NCBI RefSeq assembly: GCF_037042905.1
Contig: NC_087258.1
Span: 1,969,001-2,033,000 of the forward strand
Direction of reading: 5' to 3'
DNA: 64,000 nucleotides
Origin: Lytechinus pictus
Lineage: Eukaryota; Echinodermata; Echinoidea; Temnopleuroida; Toxopneustidae
Of the stretch, positions 1-13,796 are shown piece after piece. Position numbers and translations under genes: made by a program. The notes below the pieces were generated by a model. The model worked only from the letters and a program-made list of their open reading frames with translations. It did no database searches and was not told the DNA's origin. Each line of letters begins with the position of its first letter. Positions within the stretch are counted from its first letter, which is position 1.

Positions 1-2619
1 ATGTTGTATTCTATAGCCAGAAATAATTTTTTCTTGTCAAGTTTGACCAAAGATTGTTTAATAATGGACCTAGCATGCTATAAGTAATATAGCAGTTACA
101 CCCTATGCACTGAACCCCCTTCCATATAGTAATCTTATCTAATTTGTTTTCAAAGTGTATATATAGGAAACAATGCGCATTGTCAAGAAATGCAGCTTAA
201 TGAAGTCTTGACGAAAGAAGAGGCGGTCGGATTTCGAAAGCGCATCGAAGAAAAGACCGAGGCGAAAAGGGGGTTAACAGACAGAATTAATTCAATGGGT
301 TCTAACTTACTGCAACGTGATATGTGATGAACACACAGATGATGCTGAAATGTGTGATGGTTTGATATAGAGTAGCTTGACTAATCACCTCGAAGTTTTA
401 AAGATTCTTTATAATGTAAATTTCAAAATCCCCCCGAACAATTTTCGGCATTAGTCATATATACATACATAGCTAAAAAGTTCGATATAGTTGGATCTCA
501 TCATGAAGTTGTCATATATAGATCTTTTGGTTTGATGTTCGATGGTCGAATGATAGACATACGTTTGGATAGACCGACCTTGGAGCTACTAACATCCGTG
601 GACCGACAGAACGAATCGACTTTTGAATGACGGGGGGGGGGGGGCATGACGTCTATAGGGATTACGGAGTTACCTGTTCTTTGCGCCAATTAAAGTTCCA
701 CTGGCTGATTAATTACGATTCCTGACTACAGCATAAAAGGCTGGCATTCGAAACCCGTCCACAACACTTGATTATCTACAGTAAATTTTTCATTGGATAT
801 AGTTTGGCGGGAATGTTCGGAGGAGACTTTTCTGGCTTATTTTCATATTTCCCCTGCCTTTGACTCTCAGCATTGAATGAATTTAGAATATCTCGTTTCA
901 GTTTTAGATAGTGAGGGTTTTTTTTTTCCAGGATTTTAGAAAAGCATGATAATAATGTAATGAAGCCGAAATCTTAGTCTATTTTTCAAGTTTACAATTT
1001 TTATTCTTGGATGGCGTTTGATAGGTCTAGGAATATTCCAAATGAGTGGTAATTATTATTCATATTAGTTAAGAGGGTATTATTTAAGTCAATTAATGCA
1101 TGTTCACAGGAATGTCCTACCATTGATATTCTGTTATTATCTAAGTGTGAATCCTCTATGTATTTTTAGGTGAGGGCGGGGGGAACCTTCCGATACAAGA
1201 ACTAAAGTTGTAGCCCTTTTTAGCATTTGTCCCTTATTCGGCGTTGTAATAAATTTACATACATGTACGTAGTGGAAATACAAATTTTCGAGTAATCATG
1301 TATGTGCTACCTGTAAGACGAACATTATTGAGTTCGGATTTCGGTGTAGGAATTACAGGATTCCTGTGTAGGATTTATAGGAATTACATTTCACATTCTG
1401 GTGAGCGGCTGCCCTTCGCTTCTGGCCTAATTGTTCCATCATCCCCGTCCAAATGAATTCTAATTTCTTCAACGGTACCGAACTTTGTGCAACCACATGG
1501 AACGCCTAGCCAGCGTGGAAAGTCGGAAGCCAGGAAATCAACTTTCGCCTGCGACAAACATCATAAAAAAAAAGATGAAAGATGAAGGTAGACAGAGCAT
1601 CCGAGAGCTTCCATAATTAAATCTTGTTTCCAATTCGAGTGCGGAACGGTCAGGAGCGCAGACGGATACAGCTCCGCAGTGCACATTATGACAGTGATTA
1701 TTACCGCGTACATGCCTGCGTTACGTAAACTACAATCATGTAGGAGTTGGATTTTATCAAATAAAAAATGTAACGCAAAAGTTCATAGTTCATAGAAAAG
1801 CGAATTACATTCATACGAAAAGAAGGATTGATTCATTAAAACGAATTTATTTTCTCTCATTCAAAATAATTGGTAGGCCTACGCAGCCATTATTATTAAA
1901 AAAAACTCGCCTTAAATGTGGAAATTATATGATAAAAAGAAAATGGATTATCATTGAATTTTATCTTAAGTTTCCTCCACGCAGGAGACCTGAAAAGGGG
2001 AAGAGCAATATGATGTTTAAATATCCATTTATCTTCGCCCAGGCATCAGAGTTATATTTCCTTTCGAATTTATTCCACGGTTTGCGAAGAGGTCACCCTT
2101 ATTAATGCAACAAAGAAGGAAACTCGATACTGCCATAAGGTAGGCAATAACCTCATGATATCATACCCCTTGACAGATGGATATTAGTCATCCCGTAGCG
2201 GTGTATAATATGTAATATCGCATCTTTCTTCAGCTTTGATGCGAGGTCAAAAGATCTTTAGTCATCTTTTGTTGGTGACCTCACAAGCATAACGGAGGGG
2301 TTAGAATCTTTTATTTTTTACCCATTCAATTACTTCAACAGATTGTGGCGAACCCGGTCCGGGTAGACACGGTCACGGCGGGAAGGCTGCATTGTCGGGC
2401 AAGCTAATACATGTATCATTGACTGTGAAGTATGGCGGAGGGGTACATTTCTTTTGCACTCGTTTTGACGTGTTTTGTTATTTTACATGATTCATTTGCT
2501 TCATATTGCAAATTAGATATTATACCTAGGCATACCCCTGAAAAAAAGGGATATTGGATGGGGTATAAAATTAGAACATGAAAAATGGAAGGGTGGAAGA
2601 AACACTAGCATACCTAAGA

Positions 2620-2886
2620 GGGGGCAGACTGCCCCCCCCCTCTGATGAGTCACAACTCATGCAGGGGACGTATCCCTGCCCCCCTGACGAGAACGTGATT
2701 TTTTTTTTTTTGGCTAGTCAATTTATTTTTTTGTGGTAAGAAATCCTTTATTTGTGGTTAAAGACTTTTTTTTTTTTGCTTGTCAATTTTTTTTGTGGTA
2801 AGAAATCCTTTATTTGTGGATCTTTTTTTTTTTTTTTGCTTGTCAAAATTTTTGCCCCCTTCTGGAAAATCCTAGGTACGCCAGGG
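2620..2886 (+). repeat. Poly-T / GCTTGTCAA repeat, copy with tandem units
   Basis: Three units of about 60-65 bases, each with a long T run, GCTTGTCAA or GCTAGTCAA and GTGGTAAGAAATCCTTTATT, lie between a C run and TGGAAAATCCTAGGTACGCC. Related copies are at 6455-6670, 9661-9905 and, inverted, at 32936-33140. Confidence 0.6.
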
Positions 2887-3859
2887 GAAAGAAATGTATG
2901 TGAACCTTAATTTGTCCATGGATACCTCACGCGCCTGTATTTACCCAAGTATTACTTATCGTGCAGGAAAATTGCACACAAATTAAAGTTTACAATCGGG
3001 TGAGGAAAAAGGGAAATACACGTATGAGTATAGAATAAAGCTCGGTATATCCAATATACAGTATGTCAGGAATATTGAATAAGAAAGACATAACGTTGCA
3101 TTAATTTTCATAAAGGCAAGGGCAGTACTTCTTCAAATTTTGAAAAATAATGAAAATATATCGCAAGTATATAGACTCCACCAACATCAAACGCACACTA
3201 TAATACTTTAACATCTAATGCTGAAAGCAATCTTTCATCATCTCACCAATCGCATAATATAAGCGATTGAGAATGAAATATTCAAGAAGAAACTAGTTAT
3301 AAAAGAAAAAAAAACACCTGCTACCGACATCCATTTTCTTTTTTTAATCCCAACTCAGATATGTTTTACCAATCTCACACCATCATCACCTTGGACGTCA
3401 AAATAATTAGATTATGAGAGGCAACTTATAATAATGACACTAGCACACGAATAAAACATTATCATGTCAGCAAGAATCCAGGCACTGATGGGCTTTGCAT
3501 TGCCAGAAAAAGCAATTGCACGATAAACTCACCCGTAAAAGACATTAGATGATGGATTTGTGCGGTAGATGTTGTTTTATTTTTCTTGTGAAGATTTTAT
3601 TTTTTACTCGAGCTGATTCATGGTTCAACCACTTTCATCAGCCATTGAACATTTCCTGGAATTGCATGGCAATCTTATTCAAAGCCTGGACCTTCTTGTT
3701 TTTCTTTGTAGAGAGGGTGTTGGGTGGATGAAAATAGAATGATTGCTGCTGATAGTTGCTGAAGGTTGATGTCTGTTTTGATTGGTTCAGATAACTCTGT
3801 TTTTCATGTCCTTGTATTCATTAGTTAAGACTTATCTCCGTTTTCGGCAATAATGAAAA

Positions 3860-4092
3860 TTGATCTGAAACTTTGTATATTATTGTATTGTATTTATATC
3901 TATATGACGTACCCTGCCACAAGCCTTAGCTTTTAGGGTATACGCCTTCTTATCTAAACCTAAGATGTACCTATCTACATGATCTATATTTTTCATAACA
4001 AACTGATTTTTGTAAGAATTTATGTTTACGAAAATTGTAGAAATTTGTGAAATCGAAGAAAATAAATGTTTATTTGCATTGAAAAAGAAACA
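3860..4092 (+). mobile_element. 3' end of a non-LTR retrotransposon, copy 1
   Basis: Shared with 20690-20933: CCGCCACAAGC/CTGCCACAAGC, TACGCCTTC, TAAGATGTA, GTTTACGAAAA/GTTAACAAAAA and AAAATAAATGTTTATTTG, ending in a short AAATG-type tail. No coding part remains. Confidence 0.55.
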
Positions 4093-5894
4093 TGCTAAGG
4101 TTTGTTATTAGAGGGCATGGCCAATAACGTTATGTGATTAAGGGTGGCCCTGTTGTATCTTGATATGAAGGGGGGGGGGGGGAGGTGACATAAGGCATAA
4201 AGGTGACTTGATTTTTTTTTAGATGAATGACAGGAATAAAATAGAGCACCATATAGCCCCCCATTTTTTTTCTTTCCCCTCTTATTGTCTTTTTCTGTTT
4301 TCTCCTATCCTTTTTTTTATAAACCAATAAACGAAAAACCATAGGGTCGCCGCCCCCCCCCCCCCAGGATGCCGTCCCTATTCGACATGCACGATGAAGA
4401 ATCGAACAAAACCACAACTTTCTGCGCTGATAATGCATTATTTATTCGAAAGACATAAACCCGAGAACCGGTAGAATTACAGATGAAACGAATCTGGTCT
4501 GTGGATGAATTTAAAATGAACAAACTGTGAAAAAGAATACGAAGAAACAAAAAATTGAATCGGATCTTTAACAGCAAAATACAGGGTATTGGTTTTAACC
4601 GAAGGTTTGTGAGGAAGACATAGACACCTCGGTTCCACAGAGGATGTAAGAACCGCGAAAGAGGATGATGATATTTGCAGAAAATGCTGATTGTAGATGT
4701 CCTGTAGATTGGGTGGTTCGATGACGTTAATAAGTACGAAAGAAATCAGGGCCTAAAGGTGTTTGTTTCTTCAAATGAATAATGATTCATTCTCTTTCGC
4801 CATGTTCAGATTATACGTAGGTGACTGATTCTGATTCATAATCTTATAATGAATAAAGCTAACAAGTGAATTAGCCATGGATATTAAAGTCCTGTTTGAA
4901 GATTTCAAGAAAGTACGTTGCAATTTAAAACATTGAAAAGGGATAGAAGATATTATCCTCATTCGTAAAAAATTAGGAATCTCCAATCAACATAATAAGG
5001 AGAAAGAGGATGTATATAGAAGGCGAAGATGAATGAAGTTTAAGATTAAGCAGATGAAGGCGAAGAAGATGAGAAAGAACCATGGGAGGAGGAAGAGAAG
5101 AAGAAGAAGAAGAAGAAGAAGAAGGAGAGAAAGTATAGAGGGGGAGGAGAAAAGGAGAAGAAAGGGGAGAAGTTCATGAACAACATCAATAAAAAATGAA
5201 GAATAAAAAATATTACGAAGAATAAAATGAAGAAGAAGAAATAAAAATTGAGAGGAAGGAGACGAGAGGGACATCACATACTGCTTCTTAGCTTATAGGC
5301 CTACTCCTGATTGCCCGATATCATACGTCACGTGACCTATATTAAACCTCATCATAAAATCTTCAGTGCCTGAACACCAACAGGAAAGATGTTGACAACA
5401 TAAATGACATCTCTATTCTTTGAGTTGAAGCCTGATTTAAGGACCACCTGCTACCATCCAAACGCAATTCTTCATTGTGCCATGGTCCATGATCACGCTA
5501 ACGCATATTGGTTTCTTAATTTCTGGTCTTCGAGGAAAATTGACTCTCTTTATCCTATAATATGCCTTACGATGCTAGTTTCCCCAGAAATGGCAGATTC
5601 TTTCAAGGTTTTCATTGTACCCATTCAATCAAACAGAAATAATCAACTGTAGACAGAATTAAAACAAACAACATTATTTTGTTTCATTTTAGCAATCTAT
5701 CAGTTCTTCAAACTACATTACATACTGTCAACGGTGGAAGACCACAGATTAATAGTTGTCGATGAGATTCCTAGTAGATAAATATAATATTCTGTTGGTA
5801 TTTGACTGTGATAAAAATGAGAACAATATAAAATCATATCAACCCCGCCAGCAACAATAAGACAATAACAACGTAACCCTACTGGAATGAACAG

Positions 5895-6100
5895 TGTCCT
5901 ACAGTGTGTTCACAGTGTGGAACACTATGTGAAATCACCTTCACACTGTTAAACTTGAGCATTTTAACCGTTTGAATATCATATTGACAGAGGCGACCAT
6001 GTGAACACGCTGTGAACAGTCACACTGTCGATATGTTCACAAAGTGAAAATTTCTTCGCATCGTTAAATTTGACCATTTTAATTGTGTGAATAATTTTTT
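5895..6100 (+). repeat. Diverged tandem pair of about 120 bp
   Basis: TGTTCACAGTGTGG ... CACTGTTAAACTTGAGCATT is followed about 120 bases later by TGTTCACAAAGTG ... ATCGTTAAATTTGACCATT. It is followed by a (GATT)n tract at 6115-6143. Confidence 0.5.
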
Positions 6101-6454
6101 CACGTAGTTTTCATGATTGATTGATTGATTGATTGATTGATGATGTACACATTGTGTGACAACGTGCTCTTTCCAGCATGGAACAGCCGAAATTTGTAAC
6201 ATTATTGTCATCAGCACCCTATTACTAATCAGCAAATGTACACAGATCCTTATTCAAGCAGCTTATTCAGGCCACCCCCCCCCCTCACGATCAAAATACA
6301 GCATGTGGCGTTACACGAACATTCGAAAATTGAAACGATCCTAACGGCCCAATATAATTACATAGCTACAAGCTCTACAAACATTGTTTTCTGTCAGCAT
6401 CATTATGGTTTCGATGATCTAAAAAGGTCAAGCAACCTTTGTTACCTGTGAGCA

Positions 6455-6670
6455 CTGGCGGATTCAGGAGGGAGGGGGGGGGGGCAGCCGGCTTTTTCGT
6501 GGACGAAAATACCTTAAATTTTTGGTGAAAATGATTTTTCTATATTTTTTATTTTTTTTTGCTTGTCAAATTTTCTGTGTATGGACGAAATGAGCATTTT
6601 TTTTTTGCTTCTAAAATTTTCTTCGGGAAAATGTGCCCCTTGCCCCTTTTGGAAAATCCTGGATCCGCCC
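6455..6670 (+). repeat. Poly-T / GCTTGTCAA repeat, second copy
   Basis: It runs from GCACTGGCGGATTCAGGAG through a G run and TTTTTTTGCTTGTCAAATTT to TTTTGGAAAATCCTGGATCC. The GGATCC-containing ends are complementary to each other. Confidence 0.6.
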
Positions 6671-7314
6671 TGCCTGTGACAGTCCCCTCTTGTCCTTAAA
6701 AATCCCCTCACATTATACTATAGTCAATAATCTATATTACTTACTCATCAGTGCTGGGCGCCTATCAGAATTCACAATTGCAATAATTTCACACCCTCAT
6801 CGTATCCAATTATCGAATCTTATATTCTATGGAATACAGAAAAACAAATTACCACCGCCGTTTCAATACTACCCCAGGCCCGAGGGAAGGTTTGCATTTT
6901 CTTGTATAATTTCAATTTACAAACGACACGTCATATAAAGCCACTCGTTCGGGAAAACATTTGATATGGATATTTGTAAAGTTCATCTCGTATTATGAAG
7001 AAACTCAATTTTAGTATCGTCGTGGGAATAAGAGTCCATATCGGTAATGGATTTACGGTTATGAAATTTAATGGAGTTTGCACGGAGAGAGAAACATGGC
7101 CGGATCATCTTACGCTTGTTTCTCAATTTGAGAATGTTCAGTTGGTGATGATGAGTTTTGAATTTCAGAAACATGTATTGTAGTCATGAGGTCATGTATG
7201 GAAATGTTTAATGTTTCAATATTTATATTGGGGGACTCAGATGGGTGGATATGATAGTGATCATTTAAACTGTTTTAAATAATATTTTCTTATTAAACCC
7301 TTTTAACATTTTAT

Positions 7315-7522
7315 TTACCCAGGGTAACCACTTCAGTTAGAAAACTGCTCTACCAGCGGGCCATGCATAACATATTTTTATTATTACCCTTCTCCAATCT
7401 AAATGCTGAGGAAGATGGCCCCATTTTAATAATAGGTCTGTGGAATGACTTAGCCAGGGATCGAAACCACGACCTCCTGTTCATGAGGTGGGCGCTCTAC
7501 CACTGATCCACCATGCCCGGTT
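7315..7522 (-). mobile_element. tRNA-derived SINE
   Basis: On the minus strand the head (7522 to about 7450) has an A box TGGATCAGTGGTAGAGCG and a B box GTGGTTTCGATCC, typical of a tRNA promoter. It is followed by a tail ending near TTACCCAGGG (plus-strand sense). A tail-only copy is at 30538-30590. Confidence 0.65.
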
Positions 7523-7570
7523 TACGAAATAGGAATGACATCTAAGGAAGATATTAAACTAGTCACAACT

Positions 7571-7729
7571 GGGGAGCGTTTCATAAACATTTTCATCCGA
7601 CAAATTGTCAGATCTGACATCTTTTCATGATTTTGATTGGCCGAGAGGCACTGTTCCTATGGTAACTGTCGGATAAAATGGGACTTGTCGGATAAAACGT
7701 CCGACAAGTCCTTTCATGAAACGCTCCCC
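7571..7729. mobile_element. 159-bp GGGGAGCGTTTCAT element, copy 1
   Basis: The ends GGGGAGCGTTTCAT and ATGAAACGCTCCCC are exact inverted repeats. Inside are GTCAGATCTGACA and GGACTTGTCGGATAAAACGT with a further short palindrome. It matches 56401-56559 in reverse orientation at identical length. Confidence 0.78.
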
Positions 7730-7779
7730 AGATCCGCAAACACGTATTAAACAGGTTAAATGAGGAGAGAGAAGGGAGT

Positions 7780-7918
7780 TGTGTGTGTGTGTGTGTGTGT
7801 GAGAGGGTGTGTGTGAGGGTGTGTGTGTGTGTGTGTGAGGGCGTGTTGGAGAGAGAGAGAGAGAGGGTGTGTGTGTGTGTGTGAGGGCGTGTTGGAGAGA
7901 GAGAGAGAGAGAGAGAGA
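7780..7918. repeat. (GT)n / (GA)n microsatellite
   Basis: Alternating GT and GA runs with GAGGGCGTGTTGGAGAGAGA occurring twice. Open frames here on the minus strand are repeat artefacts. Confidence 0.9.
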
Positions 7919-8310
7919 TGTGGGAGAGGAATACAGTGGCTGATGATAAAGAAATACATAAATAACTGATAGAGAGAGATGATATATAACGAATGAAGTG
8001 GAGACATAATGAAGAGTACTGAAAGTGCATTTCTTTCTATCGGAAATAATTGACGTTTGACTTATTTACGTCAGATAGGTACTTCACAAGAGTGCATTAA
8101 GACAGATAGACTCGGTCATAGCTTGAATTATGGCTAATCCTGCTGTCATAAATTTAATACATGCTGCTTGACTTAAATTGTGACGTTATAAAGCGAGGAA
8201 ATTATCATGATTAGTAAGCCGTGTCTAATGATCTGATGATGATCATAATTGTGAGAAATTATACATGTAAAACAGGTTGGCAACTCTTTTGTATTTTTTG
8301 AGAAAATAAT

Positions 8311-8405
8311 GTTAGGCGTAGCTTAATTCAAAGCTCCCCAGAGTTTTCTTTTTTTCTTCAAAACTTTGGTGAGGACGAAAAAATGTCTCAGTCAGGAATC
8401 GAACG
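8311..8405 (-). repeat. Truncated copy of the tRNA-related repeat
   Basis: It shares the segment GGCGTAGCTTAA-TCAA, then CCCCAGAG, then CGAAAAAATGTCTC and GGAATCGAAC with 44030-44116. The 5' half of the tRNA part is missing and the T-arm is decayed. Confidence 0.6.
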
Positions 8406-9660
8406 TGATTATATCGAGCACACACACAATTTATATATAATATATATCTATAAACATCAATAACTGCAGGGAACTCACAATAACAATCGTTGCTTTCTAG
8501 TTAGTTCCCTTTTTTATTTCTCTAATTTATATTTTGCTTTGTAATTACTTGTTGATTTGTTTGACTTTGAAAAGAAAAAAAAAACGAATAAACACAATAA
8601 ATCAATAAACAAACAGATCGGCCTGTAGTCTATAGGTTTCATGACGAGAATAGCATCGGGGAAATTGACGTCACTAAGGTGGATTTTCCTTGACCTTCGA
8701 ATGCATTTAAATGATATTGATGTATGTTATATCGAAATATGTACACGCAGGTTATTGTGTGCTATTTTCAGCAGAGTTATGCATGATCTTTGTTATCCGT
8801 CAATTTCCATTTATACATGGCCATGGTTGCAATCAGCAAGGGTTAGGGAAACTGATGCTTCTTTCCATTTAAACGTACATTTATATTACAAATTTTCACA
8901 AATAGACTGTGTAACAAATCATTCATTTTCTTTGGTAAAATGGTACAAAAAAACGGCGAAAATATTGTTGCCCCCCCCCCCTTCGGGAAAATATCCTTCC
9001 TTGTACAGGAATAGCAAAACGGAATATAAAATGTGAGCGAGCTAAGCGATCGAGCAAAATCTTTTGAATTTTTATTTAAAAAAAAATCAAGTTTGTGATA
9101 GATTTTGACATAATATTCAGAAAATAAACCCTTCTATCTTTCCTTTTTTGGGCCTGATATTTATTTTCAGGGGGGGGGGGCAAGAGAAGCTTCCAAGCCC
9201 CCAATTTATACGTCACTGCTCTCTAAAAAGCAAACAACACGAGCCACACTTACAGATCTAAGTGCAGTGCTAACGCTTCGGTGCTGCTATTTTTATAGCA
9301 GTCATATCGTTAGAGTGTGGGATGAAATGATTCGTGTAATCTGAAAAGCAAGGAGTCTGTATATAAGGCAGATGGATCGAGGTATCTGTGTTGTGCTGTA
9401 TTGTAAATTGTCTTGTCTTCTTCTTCCCTCCAAATAGTCTACATGCCTCGACTGCAATATGAAAACGATACTCAGTAATTTCCAAACCAACATTTACGTT
9501 TTTAATGTGGTGTATATGAATTTGATTTTCATTTCATTATCAATTATGAATTAATCTTAATTTAGTGTTTTTCCTGATTACTTAATTAGAAACAAATGCA
9601 AAAAGCAACAGCTCACAGAAATCCAACGTTTTGTTGATGTACATATTTTCATTTCAAATA

Positions 9661-9905
9661 GTAGGGGGCACAATATCGAATGTCCCCCTACTATTTTAGG
9701 CCTTTTATGATGAAGAAAAATACATCATTCACAATCGAAATGATCCATGTATTTTGGATTAAAATGACTTTACATTTTTGGTGATAACTTTTTTTTGCTT
9801 GTCAATTCTTTTGGGGTTAAAATGAGCTCACATTTTGGGTGATGACCTTTTTTTTTCTTGTCAAATTTTCCAGTCCCCCTACCTTTGGGGACATATTTCC
9901 GCCCA
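9661..9905 (+). repeat. Poly-T / GCTTGTCAA repeat, third copy
   Basis: Two units with TTTTTTTGCTTGTCAATTC and TTTTTTTCTTGTCAAATTTT separated by GGGGTTAAAATGAGC lie between two CCCCCTAC segments. Confidence 0.5.
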
Positions 9906-12254
9906 TGCATATTTTAGTGGAGACCCCATCACCCTAAGATTTTCAAGAAAGCCTTTATTGAACGATAACTCATTATTGCGAAGATCATCAATACAGCCTA
10001 GAATCGATTAATCTCCTACATTTATTTATTGTATAGGGGCGAGTCAAATACTTTAAGGCGTTTAATTATAAATTCATATAGATTAAAAAAAGAAACGAAT
10101 TTGAGATTAGTTTGATTCATTCAATATTTTGTAGATTTATTGAAATGTTTAATTATTGATAATAGGAATCACTGAAAATAGGAATCATGATACCTAATTA
10201 AGCTAAGTAGTATCAGTGTGTAACGGTGAACGGGATGTCAGATAAACATCGAGTCTGATTATGTAGACTATATCAAGGTGTACCCAAAGATGAGATAGAA
10301 ATGATAGAGAGAGGAAGTCATCTCAAGGAGAAAGCAATCTTTTCTCCGCGTCCCGGGGGAAATTAAAACACCAAAATGTGAAAATCGGCAGCGCATGAAA
10401 CACCTTTTTCATCTGTCTGAGCGATAAGCGAAGGAGGATGTAGTCTTTCATTCAAGTGGTTACTCTAAAATAAACTAGTCAATATGACTCCAAGGGGGGG
10501 GGGGGGGTAAGCTTATCTTTATAATTATCTTTTGGTCATATTAATTTTTTGGGGTCAAATTTGACGAGAACGCAGCTATTTTTTGCACTATGAAACGGAA
10601 TAAGACTAGACAGATTAGTTGACCAAGTTGACTATAAATCATTTTAATCATTTTAACTCGTTTGTTTATTGTGAGTGTGTTAATCTTTGACTCTGGGCAT
10701 TAATTTGAAAATAGGAAATTTTCGAAACCAATGAGAATATGAATAGAACAGAAGATTCAGATAAAGCATCGAACCACCCACCCAAAGATGCTTCCCATAT
10801 ACTAAGTAACCATGTGAACAGAAGATTCATGGCAGCTAATAACAAGCTGTAAAATAACTTGCCCAGATTTGTTTAGGGCCGATAGACATGTTTAAATTTT
10901 TCAAAATTTTTAAATATCCAGAAACTCCCTCCTTTTTTTTTTTTTTTTTTTTGATGAAGAACGAAAGCTGGTTTGAACATGGAGAGAAAATTCATCGTAC
11001 AAAATACGGGCCGTATCAGTTCGCCCCCATTGATAATCATTAATTAGGCCTATGTTATGGGTTAATAGTTCATCAGTAATGGGTCAAAGGACTGTCACGT
11101 GATTGTGCTTTTTCAGCTATTCTATTTTGTTGTGTAAATCAATTATGATGACACAATCATCAGTTTTCGTGATGAAATTCCAACTTAAACTAAAGCCCAA
11201 TTTGTATGCGTTCTGCAGCCGGGTCTGCATTTTGTAAATTGTAAGTATAACTTCATGAAGTAGTTTATGTAGAGTAATAATTTCTGTTTTTTGTGATCAA
11301 TTTTATTTAATTAATTTCATTTCATGGAAATATCTTTCGATATTAAAATCGTTTAATCAAAATGATAAATATGAATATTTTGTACTAATTCACGTAGCGC
11401 ATCGCTTTGTTTGTGATTGAAATGAATATTGTAATAGTTTGAATTTGTGACGGTTTATCAGAATCACTAAGAACACGCATGCACATGACAAAATATATTC
11501 CCAAGAATTGACTCGAGACTAAACCTAAACATCGTCACGCGTCCTCGAAGCTCGTTACGAGCTTTTGCTCGTCGATTAGAAAGGTGTCGAGAGAAAATAA
11601 CAGATGTCTTCGCAATATCCAGGGTGATTTTTCAATCCCGGAAAGGAAAACCAAAGATCACAGAGAGGAAGAAGAAAAACGTGTTATTTTTTAGAGAAAC
11701 TTACGAGTCAGGGAGTTTGTGTTAGCACGGATCAACCACCTTGATAATGGGTGAGAGAGAGAGACAGACGGAGGCAAATAAAGGGGGGGGGGTGGGTGGA
11801 AGTATTGGTGGACAGGTAGAGACCGGCAGAAAGACAGAGGGAGAGGCAGAGAGAAAGAGAATAAGAGACAGATATAGAGAGATTGATATTTTAGACGGTG
11901 GATATAATTTGCTCTCAGATGAAGCGGAAATTGCATCAGCTGTGTAACAACATGCTTGGTTTATTCCTAGGTGGATGCTACTTTCATAAACACAGGCTTT
12001 CTTGTTAAAGGGAATGTTTCGTAAAAAAAAATTGAGATAAATCACTATCATGAATATGACGGATGACTTACGAATTCAGTCGAAATATTTCAAAATGAAA
12101 TTATAATTGCTTCAGAAATATACACCACGAAAAGTTTAAAATCAAAATATTTTCATCTGTATTTTTCACCTAACTTTGTTGTTTTATCGGTAAATGGAGT
12201 AGAAATAGATATTACTCCATAAATTATGGACTATGGATAATTCTGATGACGACA

Positions 12255-12438
12255 ACAACGACGATTGTGGTGGTGGTGATAATATTGATGGTGAGTTTTA
12301 TGAAAAAATATTAATAATGGTATTGATTGTAACGATGATGACGGACATGATGGAGATGATGTACTGATATTGATGACGATGACAATGATTATGACGATGA
12401 TCGGGATGATGATGATGACGATGATGATGATGGTGATG

Positions 12439-12470
<32 letters not shown>

Positions 12471-12530
12471 GATGATGATATTAGTGAAAACGATGATGAC
12501 GATGATGAAGTTGATGACTATGCTAATTAA
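12255..12530. repeat. (GAT)n microsatellite region
   Basis: Imperfect GAT/GAC triplets, densest at 12370-12520. The Met/Ile-rich frames on both strands are artefacts. Confidence 0.85.
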
Positions 12531-13796
12531 ATCAATTTTAACGATACCAATGGAGATCATGTAGTAGAAGGGAATGAGAATCACCAGACAAAGAATGAAG
12601 ACTGTACAGTAAGGTAGACCTAATATATAGGGATGCAGGAGGCGAAGGCGTATATCCCTGTGTTAGAGAACCTGATGATTATTACGATACCAATAATGGC
12701 ATCGATGATGATGGATCCTTGATGGAAAGAAGCCTTGGGATTTACGGCCATAATTTTCAACCTTCTATAACTCCCTGTCTGCCTTTATCTTTCTCCCTCT
12801 ATCTCTCTCCGTTCTTCGCCAATCTCGCGTTATGCTCAACAGTCATATTCTCACCCCCCTCCCGCTCTCAAACTCTTTGTTTTTCTCCTATTCTTCACTT
12901 TCCGTTTACCCCCTCTCCCCATTTCTCTCTTTGTTTCCTGTATCTTTTAAAAAAAAATTTTTTTCTCTTTCTGTCTGTCACTGTCTCTATCTCTGTTTTT
13001 AATATTTCTCTTTTATGGAAGAATATCACAGTAGAGAAATATGACAAAGGACAGCCATAAAATGTCTGAATGTCGCCCACATCTTTATCAATAAGTGTCT
13101 AAAAACACGATGATGAGAAACAGACGTTAAATACATTTACAGGAAAACGACTATTCTACAAATTATCAACCATCACCACACAATGACAAAGGCGCATCAT
13201 GCGCGCATCCCAGTGCCTGCATCTCCATAATCCATATACATTCATTTTCTGAGAAGGAATTCTGCACTATATATCACGATATTCCTAATTGCATTAACAT
13301 TTTATAAACCCGGCTTGTCGATAACACCGCTTTGATCCTGTTGATGATTTTAACATCTTACTTTGGCAATGGATTTTATTTTTCAAAGCGTAAAACCACA
13401 TCTGTGTAGAAAAAAATGTTTGAAAAAAACTATTGAAAATTGCCTTGGCAAATATTCTTCGAAATCATGGATTAGTCATTTTCGATACTGAGCCTTTTAA
13501 TTAAAACAACAGGCGACGAAAGTAAATTGTAATACATTGTTATTTCATTTCATTGCGTTGTTTTATAATTCGCTTGCTTTTGTTGAATATCTGAATGAAA
13601 AAAATTCGTTCAATCAATCAAAGATTTGGCAAGATTAGAACACCACATCGTATAACGCCAAATCATATAGTTAACGCCAAATCGTCATCATTTTTGAAAA
13701 AGTGATCAGTCATAATACAAACATTTATCATGTTCAGTGTTGTACCGTGGGTCACGGCATTGGGGGGCATCAGCAAACATTTTGAGACACTTAGTA

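Noticed and set aside
7608..8030. 140-codon open frame on the minus strand
   Set aside because: It spans the (GT)n/(GA)n microsatellite and part of the 159-bp inverted-repeat element.
8641..9036. 131-codon open frame on the plus strand
   Set aside because: It runs into a poly(C) repeat segment, has no domain, and its composition matches the surrounding AT-rich non-coding DNA.
12231..12584. Ile- or Met-rich open frames on both strands
   Set aside because: Artefacts of the (GAT)n microsatellite.
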